Assembly: GCA_900553115.1 (NCBI GenBank)
Contig: USCF01000080.1
Location: 1 to 5,443, forward strand
Direction: 5' to 3'
Length of the DNA stretch: 5,443 bases
Origin: an uncultured Alphaproteobacteria bacterium
GTDB taxonomy: Bacteria > Pseudomonadota > Alphaproteobacteria > RF32 > CAG-239
The notes beneath the pieces are model-generated. The model worked only from the letters and a program-made list of their open reading frames with translations. It ran no database searches and was not told where the DNA came from. Shown piece after piece: positions 1 through 4,985 of this stretch (the stretch's first letter is position 1; each line of letters begins with the position of its first letter). Made by a program: the position numbers and the translations under genes.

Positions 1-851
1 TTTCCATCTCGTATTTTCTTTTCACTTAAAAAATCTGATATTTTATCAACAACAGTTTTACCATCATTAGAATTTTTTCCGGTGTTTCCTTTTAAATCTG
101 CAATATCCAATGGATAAACTTTATTAGGAACACCAATTGCTGCCATAATTAGTCCCGCTACCAATTGTACACGAGAGCCAACCGAAATCTTCAAATCATC
201 ATGCATTTTTTGATTCAGAGCCTTTAACTTGATTTCAATTTGATTTTCAAAATCTTTAGTCTTTTTCTCTTTTTCCTCTTCACTAAGATTTATCATATCT
301 ATTTTTTCAAGTAATTTACCTAGGTTATCTTTACTTAAAAAACTTAAATCGCTGTATTTTCCAATCTCTTTTGGAATAGAAAAGTTGTCTTTTGAAACAT
401 AATATATCCCTAGCTCAGTAATAGTATTTTTTGTAGCATCTTTATAACCATTCATTCCTATAGCTATTACTTCAGAATAGCTGTCTGTATAATCAATTAT
501 TGCATTTGCATAATGAATTGCTCCATTTACAGCATATTTTTTGATATTAGCATAATGAGGTGTCCCATCTTTTTTAATATTTTCAATTTCATTTAACTCA
601 TTGTACTTAACAAGATCTCCTTTAGTTCCCTTAACTTCAATCATAACTGGAATTTTACGACCCGTTTTTGTTTGCAAAAAGAGCTTAATATCTGGATAAT
701 TACATCCATCACCACCATTTTTAGAGGGAGCTTTTCTTAGAGCTTCATCAATTTCAGAATTTATGCTTTCTGTTTTAGTAAAATACTTTACTTTAATATC
801 ATCTAATTGTTTTTTAGCAATATCTTCTATTTGCTCTTCAATACTACTCAT
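1..851 (-). CDS. Restriction-modification enzyme, N-terminal part (PD-(D/E)xK nuclease plus start of N6-adenine methylase); cut by window edge
   Basis: The reading frame is open from an ATG at 851 to the left edge (283 codons plus 2 bases), so only the N-terminus is seen. An AGGGAG ribosome binding site lies 7 nt before the ATG. Residues 1-180 look like a nuclease domain: acidic E33/E36, then YPD at 52-54 and IEVKG at 71-75, giving a D54...E72-x-K74 core. Next come the family-like stretches IKKYAVNGAIHYANAII (103-119) and EVIAIGMNGY (127-136). A charged helical linker (about 188-215) leads into GSRVQLVAGLIMAAIGV (225-241), resembling the beginning of the HsdM/N6_Mtase N-terminal helical domain. 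This order matches single-chain type IIG/IIB-like (BcgI/CjeI-type) proteins, which cut and methylate DNA with one polypeptide. The methylase motifs (SAM motif, NPPY) and any specificity subunit would lie left of the window. Codons are clearly more AT-rich than in the neighbouring housekeeping genes, suggesting horizontal acquisition. The nuclease-methylase assignment is from remembered family resemblance; exact subtype is uncertain. Confidence 0.75.
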   Translation of the reverse strand, partial: MSSIEEQIEDIAKKQLDDIKVKYFTKTESINSEIDEALRKAPSKNGGDGCNYPDIKLFLQTKTGRKIPVMIEVKGTKGDLVKYNELNEIENIKKDGTPHYANIKKYAVNGAIHYANAIIDYTDSYSEVIAIGMNGYKDATKNTITELGIYYVSKDNFSIPKEIGKYSDLSFLSKDNLGKLLEKIDMINLSEEEKEKKTKDFENQIEIKLKALNQKMHDDLKISVGSRVQLVAGLIMAAIGVPNKVYPLDIADLKGNTGKNSNDGKTVVDKISDFLSEKKIRDG

Positions 852-898
852 AAATTATCTCCCTGATTACACTATTTTTTATTATGAATAACTTAAAC

Positions 899-927
899 AT
901 ATTAAAATTTAGATAAAATAAGAGCAA
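899..927 (-). promoter_or_regulatory. Predicted sigma70-type promoter of the restriction-modification gene
   Basis: On the minus strand TTGCTC (927-922), a 17-nt spacer and TAATAT (904-899) form a plausible -35/-10 pair. They would give a leader of about 40 nt before the AGGGAG site and ATG at 851. The -35 box overlaps the tRNA-Pro-like repeat core at 924-935. Prediction from sequence only; the region is AT-rich, so other -10 choices exist. Confidence 0.4.
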
Positions 928-939
928 CGAGATTGGCTT

Positions 940-958
940 GATTTTTTGTTAAAAAATC
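940..958. repeat. AT hairpin in repeat unit A
   Basis: GATTTTTT (940-947) and AAAAAATC (951-958) form a perfect 8-bp inverted repeat with a 3-nt loop. It has no GC-rich stem and no flanking T-run, so it is not a standard terminator. It lies just upstream of the predicted restriction-gene promoter, next to a repeat core. Confidence 0.4.
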
Positions 959-1027
959 TGCGCCGCTGCGTCGGCTATGTGCGGCGATACTTCCATCTCG
1001 CCAAGCCTACTTGTCAAACACGCTTTC

Positions 1028-1043
1028 TCGGGGCAACGAGATT
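1028..1043. repeat. Exact 16-bp copy of the tRNA-Pro 3' end (att-like direct repeat)
   Basis: The 16 bases tcggggcaacgagatt at 1028-1043 are identical, in the same orientation, to 1215-1230. The latter is the discriminator base, the 3' acceptor strand and part of the T-arm of tRNA-Pro. A shorter copy, gcaacgagatt, lies at 924-934. Duplication of a tRNA 3' end is the usual footprint of tyrosine-recombinase integration. Here the copies also fall within a 109-bp tandem repeat, so simple sequence duplication is the alternative. Confidence 0.55.
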
Positions 1044-1125
1044 GTCCTTCGCTTTCGCTCACGACGTTCGTCGCTTATCAGCTACGCTGACCGACATACT
1101 TACGTCTGTCGGCGGCTCCTCACCA

Positions 1126-1166
1126 AACACGCTCTCTCACGTGTTCGCAACTGATTGCTTGCAATC
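1126..1166. repeat. Two adjacent hairpins between the repeat array and the tRNA terminator
   Basis: AACACG (1126-1131) pairs with CGTGTT (1140-1145) across an 8-nt loop. GATTGC (1153-1158) pairs with GCAATC (1161-1166) across a 2-nt loop. Other small inverted repeats occur in the same array: CGCCGC/GCGGCG (961-966/981-986), CGACG/CGTCG (1062-1066/1069-1073) and CCGACA/TGTCGG (1091-1096/1107-1112). Each is short, but their density in about 250 bp suggests structured DNA or RNA. Function unknown. Confidence 0.4.
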
Positions 1167-1173
1167 TACAAAC

Positions 1174-1203
1174 AAAAAAAGCCACCTTTTCAGGTGACTT
1201 TTT
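1174..1203 (-). terminator. Intrinsic terminator after tRNA-Pro (probably bidirectional)
   Basis: On the minus strand GTCACCT (1198-1192), loop GAAA (1191-1188) and AGGTGGC (1187-1181) make a 7-bp stem with one G-T pair, followed by seven T (1180-1174). Flanking A and T tracts, then ACAAACAA (1213-1206) and TTGTTTGT (about 1175-1168), can extend the stem. Read from the plus strand, the same stem is also followed by a T-run, so it may stop transcription in both directions. It starts within a few bases of the tRNA CCA end and ends the minus-strand unit. Confidence 0.85.
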
Positions 1204-1211
1204 CTTGTTTG

Positions 1212-1288
1212 TGGTCGGGGCAACGAGATTCGAACACGCGACATCTTGGTCCCAAACCAAGCGCTCTACCAGGCTGAGCTATGCCCCG
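1212..1288 (-). tRNA. tRNA-Pro (anticodon UGG), CCA end encoded
   Basis: The minus-strand sequence from 1288 to 1212 (77 nt) folds as a full cloverleaf. The 7-bp acceptor stem is CGGGGCA (1288-1282) with TGCCCCG (1222-1216), then discriminator A at 1215 and genomically encoded CCA at 1214-1212. The D-arm contains AGCTCAGCCTGGTAGAGC. The anticodon stem CTTGG/CCAAG encloses loop TTTGGGA, with anticodon TGG at 1254-1252 reading CCA and, by wobble, other proline codons. The T-arm carries the normal GTTCGAATC loop. A promoter lies just upstream and a terminator just downstream; radC ends 50 bp upstream on the same strand, so readthrough transcripts would need RNase P-type 5' processing. The last 16 bases before the CCA are repeated at 1028-1043. 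Confidence 0.97.
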
Positions 1289-1301
1289 TCGACCGATTTA
1301 G

Positions 1302-1330
1302 TTATTACAACATATTTTTCTATATTGCAA
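1302..1330 (-). promoter_or_regulatory. Predicted promoter of tRNA-Pro
   Basis: TTGCAA (1330-1325), a 17-nt spacer and TAATAA (1307-1302) on the minus strand place transcription start near 1295, a few bases before the tRNA 5' end at 1288. Spacing and position fit a dedicated tRNA promoter in the short radC-tRNA gap. No terminator is visible between radC and this site, so radC transcripts may also run into the tRNA. Confidence 0.55.
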
Positions 1331-1338
1331 GCACTTTT

Positions 1339-2058
1339 TTAAATTTTTCTCTTTTGTGGCAAAATTAAACCGGAATTACGAAAACTAAAAATCTCATTTC
1401 TGGTCACAATCAAGTGGTCATAGACCTCTATATCCATAGCATCTGCCACCATTCTTATTTCCTCGGTCAGCTGTTTATCGGCCGCCGATGGCTTACATTC
1501 GCCGGACGGGTGGTTATGCGCCAAAATAATAATCACAGCCTTATTATCCAACGCCGCCTTAATAATTTCACGCGGATGCGCCATAGTTTTATTCACAGTT
1601 CCGGTATTCATCAGCTTGCTTCCTTTGTAATGCAGCACATCATCAAAGAAAAACACTCTAAACTCTTCCACATCGTTATAAGCCATTAGCTGGCGGCAAT
1701 AATCTTCAAACTGATCCCAATAAGCAATAATCGGTTGGTCGCTGTCCGAAAAACAAGCGCTTGACGAACGCAGCGCACATGTCGCCACAACTTTGAGCAA
1801 TGCCAGCGTATTTACACTCAGCCCGCACACATCAATCAGCTCATGCGCCGGAGCATGCAAAACTCCTCCGATATCACCATATTGAGCCACCAGTTTTTTA
1901 GCCAATGGTTTAACATCTCGCCTTGGAATAGACATTGTTAAAAGCAATTCCAAAACCTCATAATCCGGCATACTGGCGCCGTCATCAGCCAAAAATCTGG
2001 CGCGAAGACGCTCTCTGTGTCCCAAATATAATGGCTTTTCTTGTTTATCGTCCGTCAT
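1339..2058 (-). CDS. radC: RadC family protein (UPF0758, JAB/JAMM domain)
   Basis: This is a full-length 239-residue RadC-family protein. The N-terminal part (about 1-100) is the usual helical/HhH-like region: GHRERLRARFL at 13-23, then LAKKLVAQYGDI at 52-63. Its hairpin motif is degenerate (CGLSVN at 78-83 instead of the common G-I-G). The C-terminal JAB/JAMM domain has conserved GTVNKTMAHPREIIKAAL (153-170), the metal-binding signature HNHPSG with H181, H183 and a downstream D194, and DHLIVT (214-219). Upstream acidic residues at E131/E132 could supply the catalytic glutamate. Despite the name, the family has no settled role in DNA repair, and its substrate is unknown. An AAGGA ribosome binding site 6 nt before ATG 2058 overlaps the stop codon of map; the two genes are 9 nt apart, so they are very likely co-transcribed and translationally coupled. 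No clear terminator follows the gene before tRNA-Pro. Confidence 0.95.
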   Translation of the reverse strand: MTDDKQEKPLYLGHRERLRARFLADDGASMPDYEVLELLLTMSIPRRDVKPLAKKLVAQYGDIGGVLHAPAHELIDVCGLSVNTLALLKVVATCALRSSSACFSDSDQPIIAYWDQFEDYCRQLMAYNDVEEFRVFFFDDVLHYKGSKLMNTGTVNKTMAHPREIIKAALDNKAVIIILAHNHPSGECKPSAADKQLTEEIRMVADAMDIEVYDHLIVTRNEIFSFRNSGLILPQKRKI

Positions 2059-2067
2059 TTAGTGTCC

Positions 2068-2868
2068 TTATTTATAAGGCGGTTTATCCATACCTTTTGG
2101 CGAATATGTAAACACTTCTACGCCATCTTTAGTCACACCCATAGAGTGTTCAAACTGTGCCGACCAAGCATGGTCGCAGGTCACAGCCGTCCAGCCGTTA
2201 GAAAGAATGACGCCGTCTTTTTTGCCCATATTAATCATCGGTTCAATCGTAAAAATCATACCTTCTTCCATAATCGGGCCGGTTCCCTTTATGCCGCAAT
2301 GCATAACATTCGGTTCATCGTGGAAAACTTTACCGACACCATGGCCGCAAAACATATCAACCACCGAATAGCCGTATTTATGAGCATATTCTTCAATAAC
2401 AGCGCCAATATCACCAAAATGAGCACCTGGCTTAACCACATCGATACCGCGCATCATACATTCGTATGTCACATCACACAAACGCTTACCTTTAACTTTT
2501 GGTTTGCCGGCAAAATACATACGGCTTGTATCACCGAAATAGCCATCAACAATTGCTGTCACGTCAATGTTTAAAATATCCCCGTCCGCCAGCTTGCGTT
2601 CATAATCAGGAATACCATGACATATAACCTGATTAATAGAAATACAGGTTGCTTTTGGATAACCGTGATAGCCTATACAAGCCGAAACAGCTCCCTTACT
2701 TTTCATAAATTCATTGCAAAGGTCGTCAAGTTCACCAGTAGAAACACCGACTTTTACATAATCTGCGATATAATCCAAACATTCGGCAGCTACCTTTCCG
2801 GCTTTACGCATACCGGCAAAATCTTCCTCACCATAAATTTTGATACCGTTTTTATTTGTGCGAACCAT
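2068..2868 (-). CDS. map: Type I methionine aminopeptidase
   Basis: This cytosolic metalloprotease removes the initiator methionine from nascent proteins after deformylation when the second residue is small. The 266-residue length is normal for the short bacterial type I form without an N-terminal zinc-binding extension. All five metal ligands of the pita-bread fold can be placed: D102 (NIDVTA), D113 (GDTSR), H176 (GHGVGKVFHDEP), E209 (FTIEPM) and E240 (QFEHSMGV). The substrate-contacting histidines H84 (CHGIP) and H183 are also present. ATG 2868 is preceded by AAGGGAG with a 10-nt gap; this site lies inside the 3' arm of a long hairpin (2877-2943), so translation may be controlled by RNA folding. 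The gene lies 98 nt after the RNase J gene and 9 nt before radC, and the map stop codon overlaps the radC ribosome binding site. It is a normally essential housekeeping gene and looks intact. Confidence 0.98.
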   Translation of the reverse strand: MVRTNKNGIKIYGEEDFAGMRKAGKVAAECLDYIADYVKVGVSTGELDDLCNEFMKSKGAVSACIGYHGYPKATCISINQVICHGIPDYERKLADGDILNIDVTAIVDGYFGDTSRMYFAGKPKVKGKRLCDVTYECMMRGIDVVKPGAHFGDIGAVIEEYAHKYGYSVVDMFCGHGVGKVFHDEPNVMHCGIKGTGPIMEEGMIFTIEPMINMGKKDGVILSNGWTAVTCDHAWSAQFEHSMGVTKDGVEVFTYSPKGMDKPPYK

Positions 2869-2876
2869 AATAAAAA

Positions 2877-2943
2877 ATCTCCCTTAACTCTTTTGTTTTA
2901 CACATATAACATTCTGCAATAAAAGACAAGAGTTAAGAGAGAT
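2877..2943 (-). promoter_or_regulatory. Long hairpin covering the map ribosome binding site (RBS-sequestering hairpin or terminator/attenuator)
   Basis: In the minus-strand RNA the arm AUCUCUCUUAACUCUU (2943-2928) pairs with AAGAGUUAAGGGAGAU (2892-2877): 16 consecutive pairs, one of them G-U, around a 35-nt loop. The 3' arm contains the map Shine-Dalgarno AAGGGAG (2885-2879) and is followed by five U, with the map AUG 8 nt after the stem plus U-run begin to separate. It therefore resembles both an intrinsic terminator for the RNase J transcript and an RBS-hiding structure. A weak promoter may lie in the loop (TTGTCT at 2929-2924 with TATATG at 2908-2903 or TATGTG at 2906-2901); transcripts starting there would lack the 5' arm and leave the RBS free. 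The pairing is seen directly; the regulatory role is inferred. Confidence 0.6.
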
Positions 2944-2966
2944 AATAACACGTTATATAAAAATAA

Positions 2967-4838
2967 CTATCTGCCTCCGCGGCCTTTTTTCAAACCAATA
3001 GGCAAGCCATTTTCATCAATAAGTCCAGCCGCCATAGCTGCTTTGCGCACAAGTTCTTTCTTTTTCTTGCGTGATAGTTTTTCTTTTTGCGCATTAACTT
3101 CTTTGCGTGATGGAACATAGTAGTTATCTTCATCTTCTCGAGCCTTTTCTAACGCCCTAGAAGTATAATCTCTTGCAACATCAGGACCATTTTCATCACG
3201 AACAACCATTAAATCGGCCACTTTTGTAAAGTCTTTATTCACCAAAGTATATGTGTATTGGCTGGCTCCTCCGGCATATCCGGTTAAAGTTTCGCCTTGA
3301 ACAGCAATCCAACGCTGTTCTTCCAATGGTTTTTGTTCTAATTTTTTAGTACCGCCTGCCCATACTTTAATTTCATCGGCATTATGGCAAATAGATGGTT
3401 CGCCGCCAGCTTCGCGTACAACTTTTGCAGTGTTTGCCAATTGATGAACATCGCCGTGAATAGGAATAAACACCAATTTACTGCTGTTTTTACGATTATT
3501 AACAATCAGCTCAATAAATTTTTTCGTTTCCGAACGCACTGCGTGACCGGTACGCTGCATCAAAGCAGTTTCAAATTTACCGGTATTGTTGCCGGAACGA
3601 TTTTCAACAATGGTTGCACCCAAAGCCGCCAAGCGATTGTACATAGCGCGCACTTGTTTGCCGTTAATAGCTTCAATACAGCGCTGACGAGCCAAAATCA
3701 AAGTCATTTTATCAACTGTAAAGTCTGGATGTCCAGCTTCGCCTTTGCTATTGCCCTTTACTTTACCGTCTTTATCCAACGTAACTTTTTGCTGTTCAGA
3801 CATTTTATACAAACCGGATTTCATTCCTTTTTTAGATTCAGCAAAAGCACCGCTTGGAATAATATAGCGCTCTCCGCGGTCATATTTGGCTAAATAAGCT
3901 TTGGCGTTAGCGTTTTTCAAATCTTCGCTTTTGTATACAACATCGTCATAATCATGAATACCGCTGCGCTGCATAGCCATAAAGGCTAATTTTGCCCAAT
4001 AACCGTCAATAAACACCGTGCGGTTAGCCTGCTTAGCAGCTTCCAAGTCAATCGCCAAATTTTGAATACTGCGGGAAATAACAGCGGAAATCACCTGTTT
4101 TTCCGGATGTTTATTTACCTGTTCCAAAGTATTGGCAACCGCGTGGTCAAAATCAACCAAATACTCATCGGTGCCATCGCTTGATGTGGAGTCCAGCAAA
4201 ACGTGCGTAACCGGTTTATCTTTTAAAAATTCTACAAACTTTTCTTCTTCAAAACCAGGGCCGACTTTAGATTCGCCCATACGATAATCACCTGGGTCAA
4301 CAATACCGGCGCTGGTACGGCCGCGAATTGTGGTTAAAACATGAAAGCCCATAGCGCCGACAGTAGAGTGAGAAACATTAAATGGGCTGACATGAACATT
4401 ATCGGCCACATCTATTGTCTGACCTTCGCTGACAACTTTTACTTCCGGCTGATTTTCTGCTGGAACATGACCTTCTTTGAATGCGGTTTTCAAAAGCTCT
4501 TTGGTATAAGAACTTGTGTAGATTTCCGGAAACTTATAACCGGCACGGGCTAAATGCACCAACCCGCCAATATGGTCTTCATGGCAGTGAGAAATAAACA
4601 TGGCATCAACTGTTTTTTCTGCCGGCTGATCTTTATATCCCAAATATGGACGAACATCAGGAATAACGGAATCCAGGCCTGTCCATTCCGGTGGAAACAG
4701 AGCGCCGCAGTCGATCATCACTCTTTTTACACCTTCTCCTTCTTCGGTATGCTCAATCAACAAGCTGTTGCCGCCGATTCTGGCTTCATTATTACCGCCT
4801 AAAAAATCAATTTTTGTACCTTCTTCTGTTTTAGCCAT
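2967..4838 (-). CDS. rnj: RNase J-like metallo-beta-lactamase/beta-CASP ribonuclease
   Basis: From ATG 4838 this encodes 623 residues. RNase J proteins are zinc-dependent nucleases with 5'-to-3' exonuclease and endonuclease activity in mRNA decay and rRNA maturation. Numbering from this ATG, the metallo-beta-lactamase core shows HCHEDH (84-89), NVSHST (155-160, H157) and DPGDYR (182-187). The beta-CASP part shows DSTSSDG (216-222), TGHAVRSE (430-437, motif B) and PIHGD (459-463, motif C). The segment usually reading as a TGSQGEP-type motif is PSGAFAES (328-335), so the protein is diverged. It is longer than the roughly 555 residues common in alphaproteobacterial RNase J, with a lysine/arginine-rich C-terminus (RKKKK, then KKGRGGR at the end). 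In-frame GTG 4847 and ATG 4844 overlap or crowd the GGAG site (4850-4847), whereas ATG 4838 sits 8 nt after it, so I prefer 4838. The gene is divergent from tspO and heads the minus-strand run. A related MBL hydrolase is the alternative. Confidence 0.85.
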   Translation of the reverse strand: MAKTEEGTKIDFLGGNNEARIGGNSLLIEHTEEGEGVKRVMIDCGALFPPEWTGLDSVIPDVRPYLGYKDQPAEKTVDAMFISHCHEDHIGGLVHLARAGYKFPEIYTSSYTKELLKTAFKEGHVPAENQPEVKVVSEGQTIDVADNVHVSPFNVSHSTVGAMGFHVLTTIRGRTSAGIVDPGDYRMGESKVGPGFEEEKFVEFLKDKPVTHVLLDSTSSDGTDEYLVDFDHAVANTLEQVNKHPEKQVISAVISRSIQNLAIDLEAAKQANRTVFIDGYWAKLAFMAMQRSGIHDYDDVVYKSEDLKNANAKAYLAKYDRGERYIIPSGAFAESKKGMKSGLYKMSEQQKVTLDKDGKVKGNSKGEAGHPDFTVDKMTLILARQRCIEAINGKQVRAMYNRLAALGATIVENRSGNNTGKFETALMQRTGHAVRSETKKFIELIVNNRKNSSKLVFIPIHGDVHQLANTAKVVREAGGEPSICHNADEIKVWAGGTKKLEQKPLEEQRWIAVQGETLTGYAGGASQYTYTLVNKDFTKVADLMVVRDENGPDVARDYTSRALEKAREDEDNYYVPSRKEVNAQKEKLSRKKKKELVRKAAMAAGLIDENGLPIGLKKGRGGR

Positions 4839-4874
4839 GGCCATCACTCCATATAATTTAAAAGTTATACTTCA

Positions 4875-4902
4875 ATAATACACACTTTTTGACAAAATGC
4901 AA
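4875..4902 (-). promoter_or_regulatory. Predicted promoter of the RNase J gene
   Basis: TTGCAT (4902-4897), 16 nt, then TATTAT (4880-4875) on the minus strand would start transcription near 4868, leaving a leader of about 30 nt to ATG 4838. The boxes lie in an AT-rich divergent region. The octamer tgacaaaa at 4890-4897 and 4913-4920 (23 bp apart) overlaps or flanks the -35 box. Prediction only. Confidence 0.4.
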
Positions 4903-4939
4903 ATAAAAAATGTGACAAAAAAGAAAAACTTTTAGCGCC

Positions 4940-4967
4940 TTGAAAAAATTAGTATTCTTACTATCTT
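4940..4967 (+). promoter_or_regulatory. Predicted promoter of tspO
   Basis: TTGAAA (4940-4945), 16 nt, then TATCTT (4962-4967) lies immediately upstream of the AGGAG ribosome binding site at 4974-4978. The transcript leader would be very short (around 12 nt), just enough to include the site. Weak-consensus prediction; another start further upstream is possible. Confidence 0.35.
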
Positions 4968-4985
4968 TATTGCAGGAGAAAACAA

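Larger units (their letters stand above)
924..1146. repeat. Diverged tandem repeat, 109-bp period, each unit headed by a tRNA-Pro 3'-end copy
   Basis: Unit A (924-1032) and unit B (1033-1146) share several anchors at exactly the same 109-bp offset: gcaacgagattg at 924/1033, atactt at 987/1096 and caaacacgct at 1015/1124. In an ungapped comparison, 981-1030 matches 1090-1139 at 32 of 50 positions by hand count; the middle of the unit is strongly diverged. A degenerate third core, gcaactgatt, begins at 1147, after about 5 extra bases. The units are richer in GC than the adjoining restriction gene and full of short inverted repeats. No protein with recognisable features is encoded here: the open frame at 946-1197 is low-complexity and runs through the repeats and the terminator. 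This repeat accounts for most of the 360-bp gene-free stretch between the restriction gene and tRNA-Pro. Confidence 0.65.

Noticed and set aside
924..1156. CRISPR array
   Set aside because: The repeated core is short, the spacing near 109 bp is far too long, the intervening segments are homologous to each other rather than unique, and no cas gene is present.
946..1197. Open frame of 83 codons on the plus strand
   Set aside because: It runs through the 109-bp repeats, several hairpins and into the tRNA terminator, has no ribosome binding site that I can see, and its protein shows no family features.
2041..2574. Plus-strand open frame of 177 codons opposite map
   Set aside because: It is antisense to map, whose catalytic residues are all present; the translated product is His/Asn/Phe-rich with no recognisable domain.
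2945..2956. ATAAC-AC-GTTAT palindrome after the RNase J stop
   Set aside because: It has only five AT-rich pairs with a 2-nt loop; not distinguishable from chance in this AT-rich gap.
3384..3893. Plus-strand open frame of 169 codons opposite the RNase J gene
   Set aside because: It is a shadow of the conserved RNase J frame, with no ribosome binding site or recognisable domain.
4844..4847. GTG 4847 or ATG 4844 as RNase J start
   Set aside because: GTG 4847 overlaps the GGAG ribosome binding site and ATG 4844 is only 2 nt from it; ATG 4838 has an 8-nt spacing.
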